The notes under the pieces: model-generated
The model's database searches: none
Seen by the model: only the letters and a program-made list of their open reading frames with translations
What the model was told of the DNA's origin: nothing
From: Pisaster brevispinus
Taxonomy: Eukaryota; Echinodermata; Asteroidea; Forcipulatida; Asteriidae
Length of the DNA: 64,000 nucleotides
Assembly (NCBI GenBank): GCA_023634235.1
Contig: JAMKCF010000003.1
Location: 15,470,742 to 15,534,741, forward strand
Reading direction: 5' to 3'
In this document: in pieces, positions 13,256 through 24,962 of the stretch
Layout: every line of letters begins with the position of its first letter
Position numbering within the stretch: the first letter of the stretch is position 1
Made by a program: the position numbers and the translations under genes

Positions 13256-14001
13256 CAATTTTCAACTTTCAATACTTCCTCTATCGACGGGTCCATCTTT
13301 TGAGGAGCATGGCGAAAATGGGCATTCTCGTCTTATTGTGGTACGTCGATATCTGGCATAAAACAACGCACCAGACTAGAAACATAATATCGTGCGTCTG
13401 GGACTAAATCTTGTTTAGTTCCTGATGTTGAAACTGGTCATAGATTGATGACACATTTATACAAATCAAATCTAGTTTAAAATTATAATAAAATGGACAA
13501 ATGTCGATTTTTTTTCTTCTTCAGGGTTTGATGAAATGATATGAGCACGTGGTTATGGTTGGGCAATCTATATAGACCAATGAAAAATCACTCAGTTGCC
13601 TTTGATCATTTTTTTCTTCATATTTGAATATGAATGAAATAAGAATAAGGCATAATATCATCAGGCAATTTACGGTCGTGGAGAACAATCCAGAAAATAA
13701 CAACAACGGGTCAATAAGTGAGGAGAGTATACGTACGTGATCTGCACTCGGAGCGTGCACGGATTTGTAGCTAACATGACGGTAGCTTTGTATTGCAGAC
13801 CGCAGCATTGTGCTCACCACAATATGTCAGTGTGTACACTTGTAATGTACCGACTTGGCCCCAGGGCAAAACACGCGTATTAGCAATAAAGGATCAACAA
13901 TCCCGAGCGTATTTACGGGCGATTTGGGGGAGTAGGGTGGCAAAGCAAGCAGCGCACGGGGGAGAGAGAGGAGCGATGGACCCGATGCCTTGACGACTGG
14001 C
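13256..14001. other. Non-coding stretch leading into a CpG-rich block
   Basis: There is no gene. From about 13890 the sequence turns GC- and CpG-rich (GGGGAGAGAGAGGAGCGATGG, GGGGCCGGGGGGCTGG), up to about 14080. That could be a small CpG island ahead of the candidate exon at 14002, but no TATA or initiator is evident. Confidence 0.35.
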
Positions 14002-14277
14002 ATGAGATCCCGGAGGGGCCGGGGGGCTGGTGAGGCGGATAGGCCGGGCGGTGCGGCGTTGTGGACTGTCCTGATCAACTTACTGTATTATTACACACTG
14101 GGATCGATTCAGTGGTACAAACCACTACTCGATGCCGTCACCTGGTTGCTTGGACGGTTAGCTCGGCTAGCCTCCCGTTATCATAAACTGCTGCATCGTT
14201 GCGGTGGGGCGAATGCAGAGGTTCGCGTTTCAACGATGGGGCAGAAAAATGGGTGCGATATTTTGTTACGGCTGCCC
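14002..14277 (+). CDS. Candidate first exon, unknown protein
   Basis: This is an open frame of 92 codons from ATG to a consensus 5' splice site, CCC|GTAAGT, at 14277/14278. If unspliced, the frame runs on to a stop ending at 14373. The start follows a CpG-rich block. The N-terminus is basic and glycine-rich (MRSRRGRGAGEADRPGG). It is followed by a partly hydrophobic segment (about residues 20-50) containing LWTVLINLLYYYTLG and LLDAVTWLLGRL, which could be one or two weak membrane helices, and then a basic stretch. The exon would end in phase 0. I recognise no family and found no convincing downstream acceptor partner. An open frame of this size in GC-rich DNA can occur by chance. Confidence 0.2.
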
Positions 14278-14829
14278 GTAAGTGAAAAGGTGTTCGGGAG
14301 AAAACATCGCAGCTTCATTACAATGTACAACCGTATAGGGTGTCTAACATTGTGTAATGAAGCCTACACCTAACATTGTTTTAAGGCTATAGGCTTTTCT
14401 GAGGCTATTTCATAATAATCGTGTCCAATACATGGAATGGAACCCAGACTCCAATATGGGGAGTTGCTACCTACCAGCCTCGTCATTGTGGTTCCCTGCA
14501 AGATGATTAAGTTATTTTCTGTAATAATTTAAACCACGCAAGGGCCTTGTCCAAAGGGAGAGAAACCGCCTCATCGTGGCATCCAGCTAGCAGCTACTGT
14601 CCCGGGTCTAATACCGGTGTCTAGGACAATGCCCTTAGTAAACAGTCTGGTTGAAATTATGAGTTATATAATTGTTAATGATACAAAAAATGAAGAAACG
14701 ATCTTTATTAGGGAAGCTTGTATTGTCATCCTTTTGCGAACAGATAGCTCTATACAATAGGCTCACTTCACTTTCTCAAATTAAAATATTTGTCACTAAA
14801 ATCAAAGCTTTGGATTGTAAATACCGGTG
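14278..14829. other. Non-coding stretch
   Basis: No gene seen. The block around 14560-14640 (CGTGGCATCCAGCTAGCAGC, GGGTCTAATACCGGTGTCTA) looks like a fragment of a dispersed repeat, but I have no second copy in the window to prove it. Confidence 0.4.
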
Positions 14830-14892
14830 AGGGGTCACGGGAGTGGGAGGGAGGGAGGAAGGGAGGGGGGAGGGAGGAAGGGGAGGGGGGTA
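14830..14892 (+). repeat. (GGGA)n G-rich tract, quadruplex-prone
   Basis: Almost pure G/A on the plus strand with many GGG or longer runs separated by one to three bases. This satisfies the usual G3+N1-7 pattern for a G-quadruplex several times over. Confidence 0.8.
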
Positions 14893-14949
14893 ATTATGAT
14901 TGTGAAAGCTTATAAATGACTCATTTTTTATTAATAGGCCTATATTTCA

Positions 14950-15180
14950 TACCGGTAACCCAGTGCACTTATCGAAAAGAGAAGGGGTTCGCCCCGGTGT
15001 TCCTGGTTTAATTGGCTGCATATTGCGCCACAGCACCTTGTAAACCATTACATGGTGCTATGTAAAGGAGTAGGTCTCATACTTCAAACGTAGCCCCAAA
15101 TACCTTGCAGGAAAATACTGAATGTTAAAGCGCCTTGAGTGTCACTAAGAGACATATATGAGCACTATATAAGAAGCCAC
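14950..15180 (+). mobile_element. LINE/SINE 3' end ahead of the ATT array
   Basis: The phrase AAAGCGCCTTGAGTGTCACT then GAGCACTATATAAGAAGCCA, followed by ATT repeats, matches the class of tails (..GCGC.TTGAG..GCGCTATATAA..(ATT)n) common at the 3' ends of CR1/L2-type LINEs and their SINEs in marine invertebrates. Upstream, GGGGTTCGCCCCGGTGTTCC, TGCGCCACAGCACCTTGTAA and CATGGTGCTATGTAAAGGAG are probably the rest of the element. The 5' boundary is unknown and there is no coding capacity. The family name is inference from memory. Confidence 0.55.
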
Positions 15181-17340
<2,160 letters not shown>

Positions 17341-17344
17341 ATTT

Positions 17345-17375
<31 letters not shown>

Positions 17376-17640
17376 GGTTGTTCTTGCTGCTTATTGTTGT
17401 TTTACTTCTTCTTTTTCCTTCTTCTATTGTGTTTGCCAGTCGTTGTTGTTGTTGCTGCTGCTGTGGTTGTTGCTGCAATTGTTCTTGCTTTTTTTTGTAA
17501 GTTGATGTTGTCAGTTGTTGTTGTTGTTGTTGTTGTTGTTGGGTTTTGTTTTTTTTTGCTGCTGCTGCTGCTGCAGGTGTTGTTGTTGCTGCTGCCGCTG
17601 CTGCTGCTGCTGCTGGTGTTGTTGTTGTTTTAGTGTTGTG
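17341..17640 (+). repeat. GTT/GCT triplet-repeat tract
   Basis: This is compound triplet DNA: (GTT)n at 17348-17373, GTTGTTGTTGCTGCTGCTG near 17443-17462, (GTT)n near 17515-17542, and GCT/GCC blocks at 17560-17615. It is read as Leu/Val/Cys on plus and Gln/Asn on minus. The interruptions (TTTTTTTT, TTCTTCTTTTTCC) and the frame switches argue against a polyglutamine exon. Confidence 0.85.
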
Positions 17641-18636
17641 ATGTTATTCAAGAATTGTTCATTGTTGTCACCACTGCTGCTATAGTGATGCTTTGGCCGA
17701 TGTCGCCTTTGAATTTTAATTCACTTGTAACACACTGAAGTAAGGGGTCAATAGGTAATCCTTTCCAAGACGGATTTTAACACAATTGATGTTTTTGCTC
17801 TCAAGATTTGGCATCCTTTCCCATAAATAAGTGATAATCCGAGAAAAAAATAAGTCTTTCTTACAAATCCTCCCCTTGCGAATCAGCGAGTGTAAGGCTC
17901 TGGGGATGGGCATCTATTGAGGTTGTGAAAGGTCGCACCAAGATTCACATTTCTCTCAAATGCTGCGAGTTGATTTTGCGAGTCTCCCCAAGGACCCATT
18001 CTCACTGTGCTGAGACGACACACACGGCGTTCTGAATCACCCAGATTATATCATAAACACAATCAATCACACACAAAGTATGGGATAAGTGTCTGTCACG
18101 TTATCAATCAAAGATATGGGGAATATTATATGACAAGTTTGGCACACTTAAACACTACATAAATCATACTTTTTCCAGAAGAAAACGAAGATCGTCAGGG
18201 TTAAGAAGTCCTAAAGAAGGCCAATTAGGGGTTGGGGGTATTCACACAAAACAAGTATTGGGAGTAATTTGATGTAGTCAGTGTCAGGCTATACATCTTG
18301 GTGTGTTGTTCTGAAGTTCAGCTTTCGTGATGTACAAGTTTGTTCTCTGCGCCCCAAGCTACTTTTAAATGCATATTCTGTTAGGTCATTTTCCAGCTTC
18401 ATTTTTGACATCTTGGAGGAGACAGCATTTTTATATTACGCTTGGGGTTTCAAAGATGTAAACCTGATCACACATACTGCATATGCACTTCTAACAAAAG
18501 CTGAACGTTATAGCAATCTCATGGCGTTTGCACAGTTTGAACAACAGAGTGTAAATATAAATGTTCACAGATTTTCACATGCATGTAAAAAAAAAGGGGG
18601 AGGGTAAGCGTTTAAAGGCTAAGTAATTGCATGAAA
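17641..18636. other. Non-coding stretch
   Basis: No supported gene. Frames at 17716-17913 (minus) and 18281-18607 (plus) have no recognisable domain. The second ends in an A9-G6 run. Nothing else is identified. Confidence 0.5.
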
Positions 18637-18780
18637 TACTGCATGAGCTTTCGTTTAGCAACAACTATTTCATCAGATGCTGTAGTTGTTGCTACGAAAG
18701 CTCATGCATTGTTTTCAATATAAAAGCTACCACTGCCTTCCTTGTTTTATCTACCAGACTAACACGGCTATCTCTATCAT
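18637..18780. mobile_element. Penelope-like element remnant with hammerhead-type hairpin
   Basis: Two 25-base arms face each other: 18641-18667 against 18683-18707, identical when folded except for a two-base bulge. The loop is 15 bases (18668-18682). On the minus strand the sequence carries CTGATGA (18676-18670), a stem-II-like TAG..CTA segment, then GAAA (18652-18649) and GCTCATGC. That is the order of a hammerhead ribozyme core with a very short helix III. The plus-strand arm also has CTACGAAAGCTCATGC but a degraded CTGATGA. Downstream, CTACCAGACTAACACGGCTA at 18751-18770 matches a 3' phrase I associate with metazoan Penelope-like elements. Hammerhead motifs in Penelope-like terminal repeats are established; assignment of this copy is by eye. 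Confidence 0.6.
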
Positions 18781-18969
18781 TGTAAACACAATGGCAATGG
18801 TGGAAAGCTTTTCTTAAAATAGTATTGCTTGAATAGCTACAGTTTTTTAGGTAGAATGAGTCAAACAGTTAGTTTTGATCTCGAGGGTCCAAGACCTGAT
18901 GTTTGATAAATAGTGAAAAGGTACAAGTGTTCTCACATTTTGTTTCGTTCCTTTGATGACCAATGCAAC

Positions 18970-19370
18970 TTAAAGGGAATGTATAGTAATACCTTTGGTT
19001 TTTGCAACCATTCGATTGTTTTAATCCTATATAAATGTAGATACATATACAGTAAAACTAACCAGTGGAGATTTCATTTCAAAAGGTAGCGTTTTTGAGA
19101 TATCAAAAAAAAAATATCCGGGGCGGTTAAGTCCACGCAGGAAGAATAATTCGCAATTGGAATACACAATTCGAGACAGTAACGTTTCTCAAATTCAATT
19201 TTTGTTTTGGGGGGTGGGGTGAAAACTGATACCTTTTTCCATAACCACATTACTTCTAAGTGAAGTAATCCTCAAAATGCTTACCATCGAAAGCTGCTGT
19301 ACTTCTAACCGAGTCAGTTTTTATTGCCATTAATTTAAAGAGAGATTACCACACGTGGACCTCCCCTTTA
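18970..19370. mobile_element. Palindromic MITE, TTAA-flanked (copy 2)
   Basis: Starts TTAAAGGGAATGTATAGTAA at a TTAA (18970-18973) and ends GTGGACCTCCCCTTTA. Internal landmarks shared with copy 1 include AGTGGAGATTTCATTTCAAA, the TATCCGGGGCGGTTAAGTCC/CACGCAGGAAGAATA block, TTGGAATACACAA, AACGTTTCTCAAATTC, and CCACATTACTTCTAAG. It is clearly the same subfamily as copy 1 (12288-12687), more diverged at the right end. It is non-coding. Confidence 0.75.
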
Positions 19371-21167
19371 CACTTTCACACGTTTGTTATTGCATGTGTA
19401 TTTGGTCACATAAATCGCGGGTACTCGTCTTGGAAAATGATCAATGCTGTCATCGTGCTACAAGTCATAAAACACATTTGCAGGGTTGATTTGTTAAAAT
19501 TTTGAAAACAAAATTTGAAAGAAAACAACAGTTTCCAATTTTTGAATACTAATAGCATTAGTGACAAGTAATTTTAAATTCAAAAGATATCCCCGAAATT
19601 TGGGGTGGGGGAAACGTCCCGACTTCCGAAGACAGTAAACAAAAAAATTCACATCACAGTGACATTTTGAAAATGCAGCAGCAAACAAGCAGGCGATGCA
19701 TTTTCAATATGCCCACGTCCTATTGACGAGGCGACCCATGCATTGCTAAACTAGCTAAGCTATTTCAATATGTACCAACGTCAGACGCCACATCAAAATG
19801 AGCATGTTAAAATTATTCATAAGTTGAAACTTAATTGAGGCGATGGCTTATCTATCTACTCCCTTTTTTAATAAGCCTGGGGATTAGAGCATTCTAAAGT
19901 GTTTGATTTTCGGTCCGTATCATTTGAAATTTCCATACCATTTTCAAGCCATTCTCGAGGGTTCTTCCTTTTTTTCCCCCTTCTGTTTGTCTGTCTGCTT
20001 CTTTGGTCTTAAGAACTGCTCGGTCATTAACCTGGGAATAAATCTTAATAATACTGTTGCTCAACTGATATTGAGAAAATTGCGAAAAATCACCGAGCGT
20101 GTTATTGTACACAACAGCGAGTCTACAGCCAATTACAATTTTTTTCTTCTCTCTTTTGGTTATTTTAATGAAAGATGTTCGATCGCTGTAAAGAAAACGG
20201 GCGGACATAGCTGCGCACGTCCCACAGTGGCGCTGTGTTTATTGTCAGGTATGGTTCTTTCTTTTTGCAAAAAAAAAAATAAAAAAATGATAACAAAACA
20301 ATTGATTATGTGCGACACAAAGAAAGACGGCAGTGGAGGGGGGCTGGAAGCTCGATGTTTTTGTTCCGTTTACGGGTGTCTGGTAAAAGACATAATTGGG
20401 CGGTTTGGGGTATTGTGATATTGTGTTGCAGAGCTGGTGCGAATGGTGGCTCTTTCATTTTGATATTATTTCTTTTTTGAGAGAGAGAAAGAGTTGAAAT
20501 CATGCAATACTGTCGTGTTTTAAAAATAACGGTGGTGTGGATCGGAGTTTGGGGTCACCCAGGGTGAAGGTCACCGTAGACTCCAGCTAAACACGATTCG
20601 CTGGTAACCCAGCAGTGAGGTTGTTCTCTGTATATAATTAATGGTGAACTTCATGAGCCAAACAGCCACACTTTTGACTGTTACACAAGCTTCATTCGAA
20701 ACCTACGACTTCTTTACCAAACTGCACATCGTGAAAATGATCAAGTTCTAAAGAACTAACCGTGACTTTGAAGTCACTCAATACGAGTCTCCGTTCAAAC
20801 GATCCATGATTTTATACCCGAAGCAAACGGATGCTCAGGTAAACATGGAACTGAAGTGGTACCCTAGTGAGTAATGTACTTGCCTTGAGGAAAAACTGCA
20901 CAAATCTTCTTGGGTATGTGTGAGGAAATTGAAATGAACGCAAAACCTTCAGATGGAGCTTGAAGTTCAGCAATGTTCTCTTCCGTGTAAAATGAACAAC
21001 GGACTTATAAACTGTCCCAAATAATACAACACGTTGTGTTTCATTGTTTGCTTGGGAGTTTGTCATGATTTGTATTCTTATTTTTATTAATTACTCAATT
21101 GTTTTTAATCCCAAGCTCAATCACCCACAGACCATAGTTTATTTAACCTTGTTTACCCCTTGTGCCT
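19371..21167. other. Non-coding stretch
   Basis: There is no supported gene. The frame at 19903-20418 (171 codons) contains poly-K and poly-F runs from A and T tracts and no domain. Near 20548-20575 the phrase GGGGTCACCCAGGGTGAAGG/TCACC holds two GGTCA half-sites. The rest is AT-rich DNA without repeats I can place. Confidence 0.45.
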
Positions 21168-21410
21168 TTTCAAAGACCAAGGTTTAAGTCTCCGGCTCCG
21201 GATTGGACTCCACCATCAGTTTCGGAGCAGTGTGCATTTTGCAAGGCGCTCCAATATTAAACAGAGCCCGGAGCCGTGGCCGGAACCAAAGCCAAGGTTT
21301 GAAAAAAAAACCTCGTTTTCACTGTGACCCAATTCCGTTGCGCTACATACCGCACAATTCTGCGCTAACAGCGCCCAGTAAAGCGCGTGATTCTAAATAA
21401 GCTCTAGACT
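21168..21410 (+). repeat. Dispersed repeat with GAGCCCGGAGCC / GCGCCCAGTAA modules
   Basis: Shares two modules with 32110-32252 (opposite strand). One is a run of GCC/GAGCC words (AGAGCCCGGAGCCGTGGCCG). The other is CCGCACAATTCTGCGCTAAC followed by AGCGCCCAGTAAAGCGCG. The second module also matches one arm of the nested MITE at 24535-24652. It is non-coding, and the element class is not established. Confidence 0.5.
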
Positions 21411-21586
21411 CCGCGGTAAAGCAATAACAAGGACTCTCGGATCTCGGCCGTATTTCACTAGTGCTGCTTGCACAGACAATATCGCTTATCAATTTGCTGC
21501 TTAGCAAACATGTTTAACCTTTGTTTACAAAAAGAGTGACCCTGTACATTCCAGGGCCTTTCTGGCAGGCAAGATACTACAATGAT

Positions 21587-21627
21587 CATATGGGAAATTT
21601 GACATTTCTTGTCAAATTCCACATATG
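21587..21627. repeat. Perfectly spaced short hairpin
   Basis: An 18-base arm (CATATGGGAAATTTGACA) faces its reverse complement (TGTCAAATTCCACATATG) across a 5-base loop, with 16 of 18 positions paired. It is probably the centre of a decayed palindromic element; no TIRs were located. Confidence 0.7.
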
Positions 21628-22315
21628 TTCAAGAGATATCAAAAATAAAAGCTGAACAAGTTTTGACATTTGCCCAATTTCTTCAGGCCCCCCTTTAATG
21701 AAAGTTGATTAAAATCAGACACTGCAATCTCCATAAAATGTAAGGCTATATCTTTCCTTCCTATGATTGGGCTGTTTACCAATCGTGCCTGCAGGAAGTC
21801 CAGGCTCTGCGGCTTTTTTGTAAACCATGTGATGTCACAGGTTACATGGTCCACACTTGCATTCATTTGACACCGCCCCAACTCACCCAACTTTCATGTT
21901 TGTATTGTAGCCTAGACAGATTAGACATAAATAAATAATCATATAAAATTATTTAAATTATCCATGCTCGTCACAGGAAGAAACATTACAGAGCGGGTTG
22001 TGTGTGTTTTATGCTTACGGTGTGGTTCTCTTCTTTTAATTTCACCTTAACACCGGATGAACGGATCACGGGGCAAAGCTGTGCTACGTGAATAAAAAAC
22101 ACAGAGTTGAGAAAGGGGGAGGCTGCGGTAGATTTTGACTCGAACTCAATTCGAGGAATAAAACATCATACAAGAGAAAAAAAGGTTCGAGGACGTAAGC
22201 AATCATGGATATCCCGCTCTCAGGAGAGATTCTGACAGTCTAATTTGATTGTAAATTATCAAAACAGACTCCGCCAAAAAAAAAGAAGATAAATAAGAAT
22301 TAATTCCATTCGCAG
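21628..22315. other. Non-coding stretch
   Basis: Nothing coding is supported. The minus frame at 21639-21890 has no domain. A purine-rich tract precedes the acceptor of the candidate exon at 22316. Confidence 0.4.
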
Positions 22316-22824
22316 GATCAGTCGGTGATTTCCCCCGCCCACCGGATACGGGAAGTGTCACTCCGTTTGCAAACGGTCAAGCGAGAGCCCCCGGTACCTG
22401 CTCTGGAGCAAGTCGGCCTGGGGGATTACCCGCCGAAGATAAACGCACAATTTATATTCCGCACTGTGGAGAATGATTCGTTCCACGGTAAGCCCTTCTC
22501 GTCCCTTGTGGGTCCAGGGGGGAAATTAGCATGCGCCCCGTATACCCCACAATTAAGAAGAAGAAGAAGAAGAAGAAGAAACAGAAGAAAAAAGAGCAGC
22601 TATAGTCACTTTCTTCATTCCGGTTGTTCCCGCATCCACATGTTTGTGATCACAGCATAAATATTTATGTCCGTATTTGCGTGTTCCTCGAAGATAATTT
22701 TGGTGAAAACGCAGATCTTTCCTCATCGTATGGACACAGGACGTCGAGTTTCATTGACATTAGCTGCACTTATTTTATTCTTCGTCTTCTTCTTCTTTTT
22801 GCAGGAGCTCATTGTAATTGCTAA
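22316..22824 (+). CDS. Candidate two-exon 3' end, unknown protein
   Basis: Exon one would be 22316-22487, bounded by TTCCATTCGCAG| and CACG|GTAAGC. It is open throughout in one frame and its codon choice looks coding (runs such as AAG CGA GAG CCC CCG GTA). It encodes segments such as TVKREPPVPALEQ, VGLGDYPPKINAQFIFRTV and ENDSFH. It starts in phase 0 and ends in phase 1. The next strong acceptor, CTTCTTCTTCTTTTTGCAG|, ends at 22804. Joining there keeps the frame and adds GAHCNC and a stop at 22822-22824. The 317-bp intron would hold an AAG microsatellite. I recognise no family. The first acceptor has a poor pyrimidine tract, and upstream exons were not found. Chance remains a real alternative. 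Confidence 0.25.
22557..22592 (+). repeat. (AAG)n microsatellite
   Basis: About eight AAG units then a decayed AGAAG/AAAAAAG tail. A CTT-rich tract at 22781-22799 lies 200 bp downstream and is complementary to it, so the pair could fold back in RNA. Confidence 0.9.
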
Positions 22825-23428
22825 TTCGACTTGCCGCTAAGACAACAACTTTTTATTTGACTCAAAAACACAATTACGCACCGAAAGTCCTTCAGAGTTT
22901 CGAAGGCAGTGTACACAGTCGGGAGAAATGCATGCAGATAATATTCATAATTAATAAAGATTGGGGAAAAGGTAGGAATTTTTTTAATCATCAACTTGTA
23001 TTAAAGGGACGTTCACTACCGCCCAGCCCCCCCCCCATTGTCATTTTAGAAGCCCCCCCCCCCATCGTCGCCTTTGAAAAACGGCATTGTTGTCTGATAC
23101 AAAGTCATACCCTAACAGTCCCATTTCCGTCTATGTCCAATTGCCAAAGTGAAGGATACAGAAGGACTGGGGCCAGTAGGACCACTTAACATTCGCTTAT
23201 CACAGGTTCAGGCATTCCAATCTTGTCCCAGTCCAAACAATTTGGCATGGAGTGACATAGGAGAAGAGGGAAATTGAAGGATCTGTGCCTCGCTCTAGCC
23301 AAACCGCCAGTCTATTAGAGCACAATAATAATATTTTAAAAAAAGAATTATGTACCCATAACTTCATAAATATTTTGTTTAATTATTAATTATATCTACT
23401 TATAAATTAGCCAAAAAAGTATCCCATT
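22825..23428. other. Non-coding stretch
   Basis: No gene. C8-C9 runs lie near 23027-23035 and 23054-23063. The plus frame at 22818-23189 crosses both runs and has no domain. AT-rich DNA follows from 23320. Confidence 0.5.
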
Positions 23429-23602
23429 GCGATGAAGATTATGGACGAAACGTCGGGTAAACAATCACCTCGAACTTCTAAAGTTGACATTTCTTCAACA
23501 TTTCCTCTACACAGGTATCGTCAGGCCTACGGGTCACGAACGCTTGTCACTTTTTCAGGGTCCTTTGTTTTATTACCAGAAAGATATGATGATAATAATA
23601 AT
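23429..23602 (+). mobile_element. Penelope-like motif followed by a SINE 3' tail
   Basis: At 23430-23457 the phrase GATGAAGATTATGGACGAAA then CGTCGGG has the CTGATGA..GAAACGTC layout seen in Penelope-like and hammerhead motifs, with the first base altered. At 23518-23590 comes GTCAGGCCTACGGGTCACGA ... TATTACCAGAAAGATA. This matches the 3' tail of the SINE copies at 24420-24808 (+), 48205-48450 (-) and 50355-50765 (-). It ends in a short GAT/AAT microsatellite (23586-23602). The SINE head is missing, so this is a 5'-truncated copy. Confidence 0.6.
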
Positions 23603-24419
23603 AGCAGTAGTATCATTTTATGAACAGAGACTTCAGTTTGGCCTAAAATAACATTGGTTTTTTTTTACCCACCACCAAAACAACACCAACAACAAAAAAC
23701 AAAAACACCAACATAAGGTACACTCGTAAATGACTGAATGAAGTTTAGACCTAGGGCCTACATTGACAATGTGTTTGCCAAACTTCTTCAATTACAGATT
23801 ATTCCTCCAAAACCATTATCACATGCAGGCTTGCAGCAATTTCAAAATGTGAATAGAATAATACCACTGAACTGCAAAATTGCCGTTGAAAGACCCGACA
23901 AAGCACCGTTGCTACAATCCAAATTAGCCCGATAATGAGTGGAACAAATCTCTGACAAAACATGAACCCTTTTCTTTGTTTTCAGGTGACCACCGAAGCT
24001 GTTGAAATCCGCAGATTGGTTGAACTGGAAATGACGTCACGCACAATCTAGTTTTGGCAAAGGCACTTTGGGGTCCAATGTACAATGGACACGGATGAAA
24101 CACCCTGGGGACTGTGTTCTCGGCAAAGACAAAAGGTAGCAGGCACAGATCGGATTTTGAATTTACTGCCCCTGTTTTCTTCTGTCCAAAGTCATCTAAG
24201 CCATACACGTCCTCTTTTAAAGTGTGACACCGTTTCGATTGTGGACAGACATTATTGTACTCGGTGGTACATTCAGTGCAAACCAATGGATCTTTCTTGC
24301 ATCTTGCAGACTTTCCTAAAAGCAACACCGCTGTCCTGGAGAGGGTGGTTTGTTCTGGTGCAGTTCGGGCACTTATCAGAAGGTGGTATTTTCAAATTGT
24401 CCTGAGAGAAATTGGAACA
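23603..24419. other. Non-coding stretch
   Basis: CAACAAAAACAAAAAC-type A-rich sequence lies at 23680-23712. Frames on both strands between 23738 and 24405 overlap each other and show no domain. No gene is supported. Confidence 0.45.
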
Positions 24420-24808
24420 GGTTAGCTTAGCGGTGCCATGCCCCAGCCTTTCACCTCTGGACCCTGGTCACAATCCCACCATGCACGGACCCTTACTTGG
24501 ATGGAGCCTTGCTATATCAGTCCCTGCTTGCATGGGTCCAATTCCATGGCACTGCTCACCACAGAGTTTTACGCTTACAGAACCAGGAAAATCGCTGGAA
24601 ACAAAGGGCTGTAAGCGCAGAATACTGCGGTAAGCAGAGCCATGAAATTAGGCTCTGATTGGGTAGATTTTTCCTTACTTTATTTGAGGGTTTTCCTCGC
24701 ACAATCTAAGACTGAAAATCATCTTCATCGTCTTCTCTGCATGATTCTTCAGGCCTACGGGTCACAGTGCTATATAGTCACTTTGGAGAATCCCTCATAG
24801 TTTCATAA
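24420..24808 (+). mobile_element. tRNA-headed SINE with shared 3' tail (carries a nested MITE)
   Basis: The 5' head has a box-A-like GGTTAGCTTAGCGGTGC at 24420-24436 and a box-B-like GGTCACAATCCC at 24466-24477 (consensus GGTTCRANTCC), the internal promoter of RNA polymerase III genes. The body phrases CAGCCTTTCACCTCTGG, ATCAGTCCCTGCTTGCATGG, GGGTTTTCCTCGCACAATCT and AAGACTGAAAATC match the minus-strand copy at 48205-48450. The tail, CTTCAGGCCTACGGGTCACA to ATCCCTCATAGTTTCAT, matches the tails at 23.5, 48.2 and 50.4 kb. Body continuity is broken by an inserted palindromic element (24535-24652). It is non-coding and dependent on a partner LINE. Confidence 0.7.
24535..24652. mobile_element. Palindromic MITE nested in the SINE
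   Basis: The left arm (CCAATTCCATGGCACTGCTC then ACCACAG..TTTTACGCTTAC) and the right arm (GTAAGCGCAGAATACTGCGG then TAAGCAGAGCCATGAAATTAGG) are imperfect reverse complements of about 42 bases. They flank a spacer of about 30 bases. The related copy at 48.2 kb lacks this block at the same point of the SINE body, so it is a later insertion. One arm recurs within the repeats at 21.3 kb and 32.2 kb. I see no clear target-site duplication. Confidence 0.65.
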
Positions 24809-24869
24809 ACCGCGCAAGCCTTGTGCGTTTTTGAACAATTTGGGACCACTTTGGTCACGCATACCATTG

Positions 24870-24962
24870 CTAAAACGCGTGAAGGAAACAAACTCGCGCA
24901 CTGAAACGGGTCTCAATATTCGAATACGCGCGAGACTTGCACAATCTATTACCACAACAAGT
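24870..24962 (+). repeat. Dispersed repeat, copy a (pairs with 26.27 kb)
   Basis: The phrases GTGAAGGAAACAAACTCGCG, CGCGCGAGACTTGCACAATC and TACCACAAC recur in the same order at 26273-26362. CTCGCGCA and TGCGCGAG are themselves reverse complements, so each copy is a small hairpin. Confidence 0.7.

Noticed and set aside
21587..21627. Intrinsic transcription terminator
   Set aside because: Hairpin lacks a U tract and intrinsic terminators are not expected in a eukaryotic genome.
22557..22660. Arginine-rich protein tail
   Set aside because: It is the translation of (AAG)n in an offset frame.
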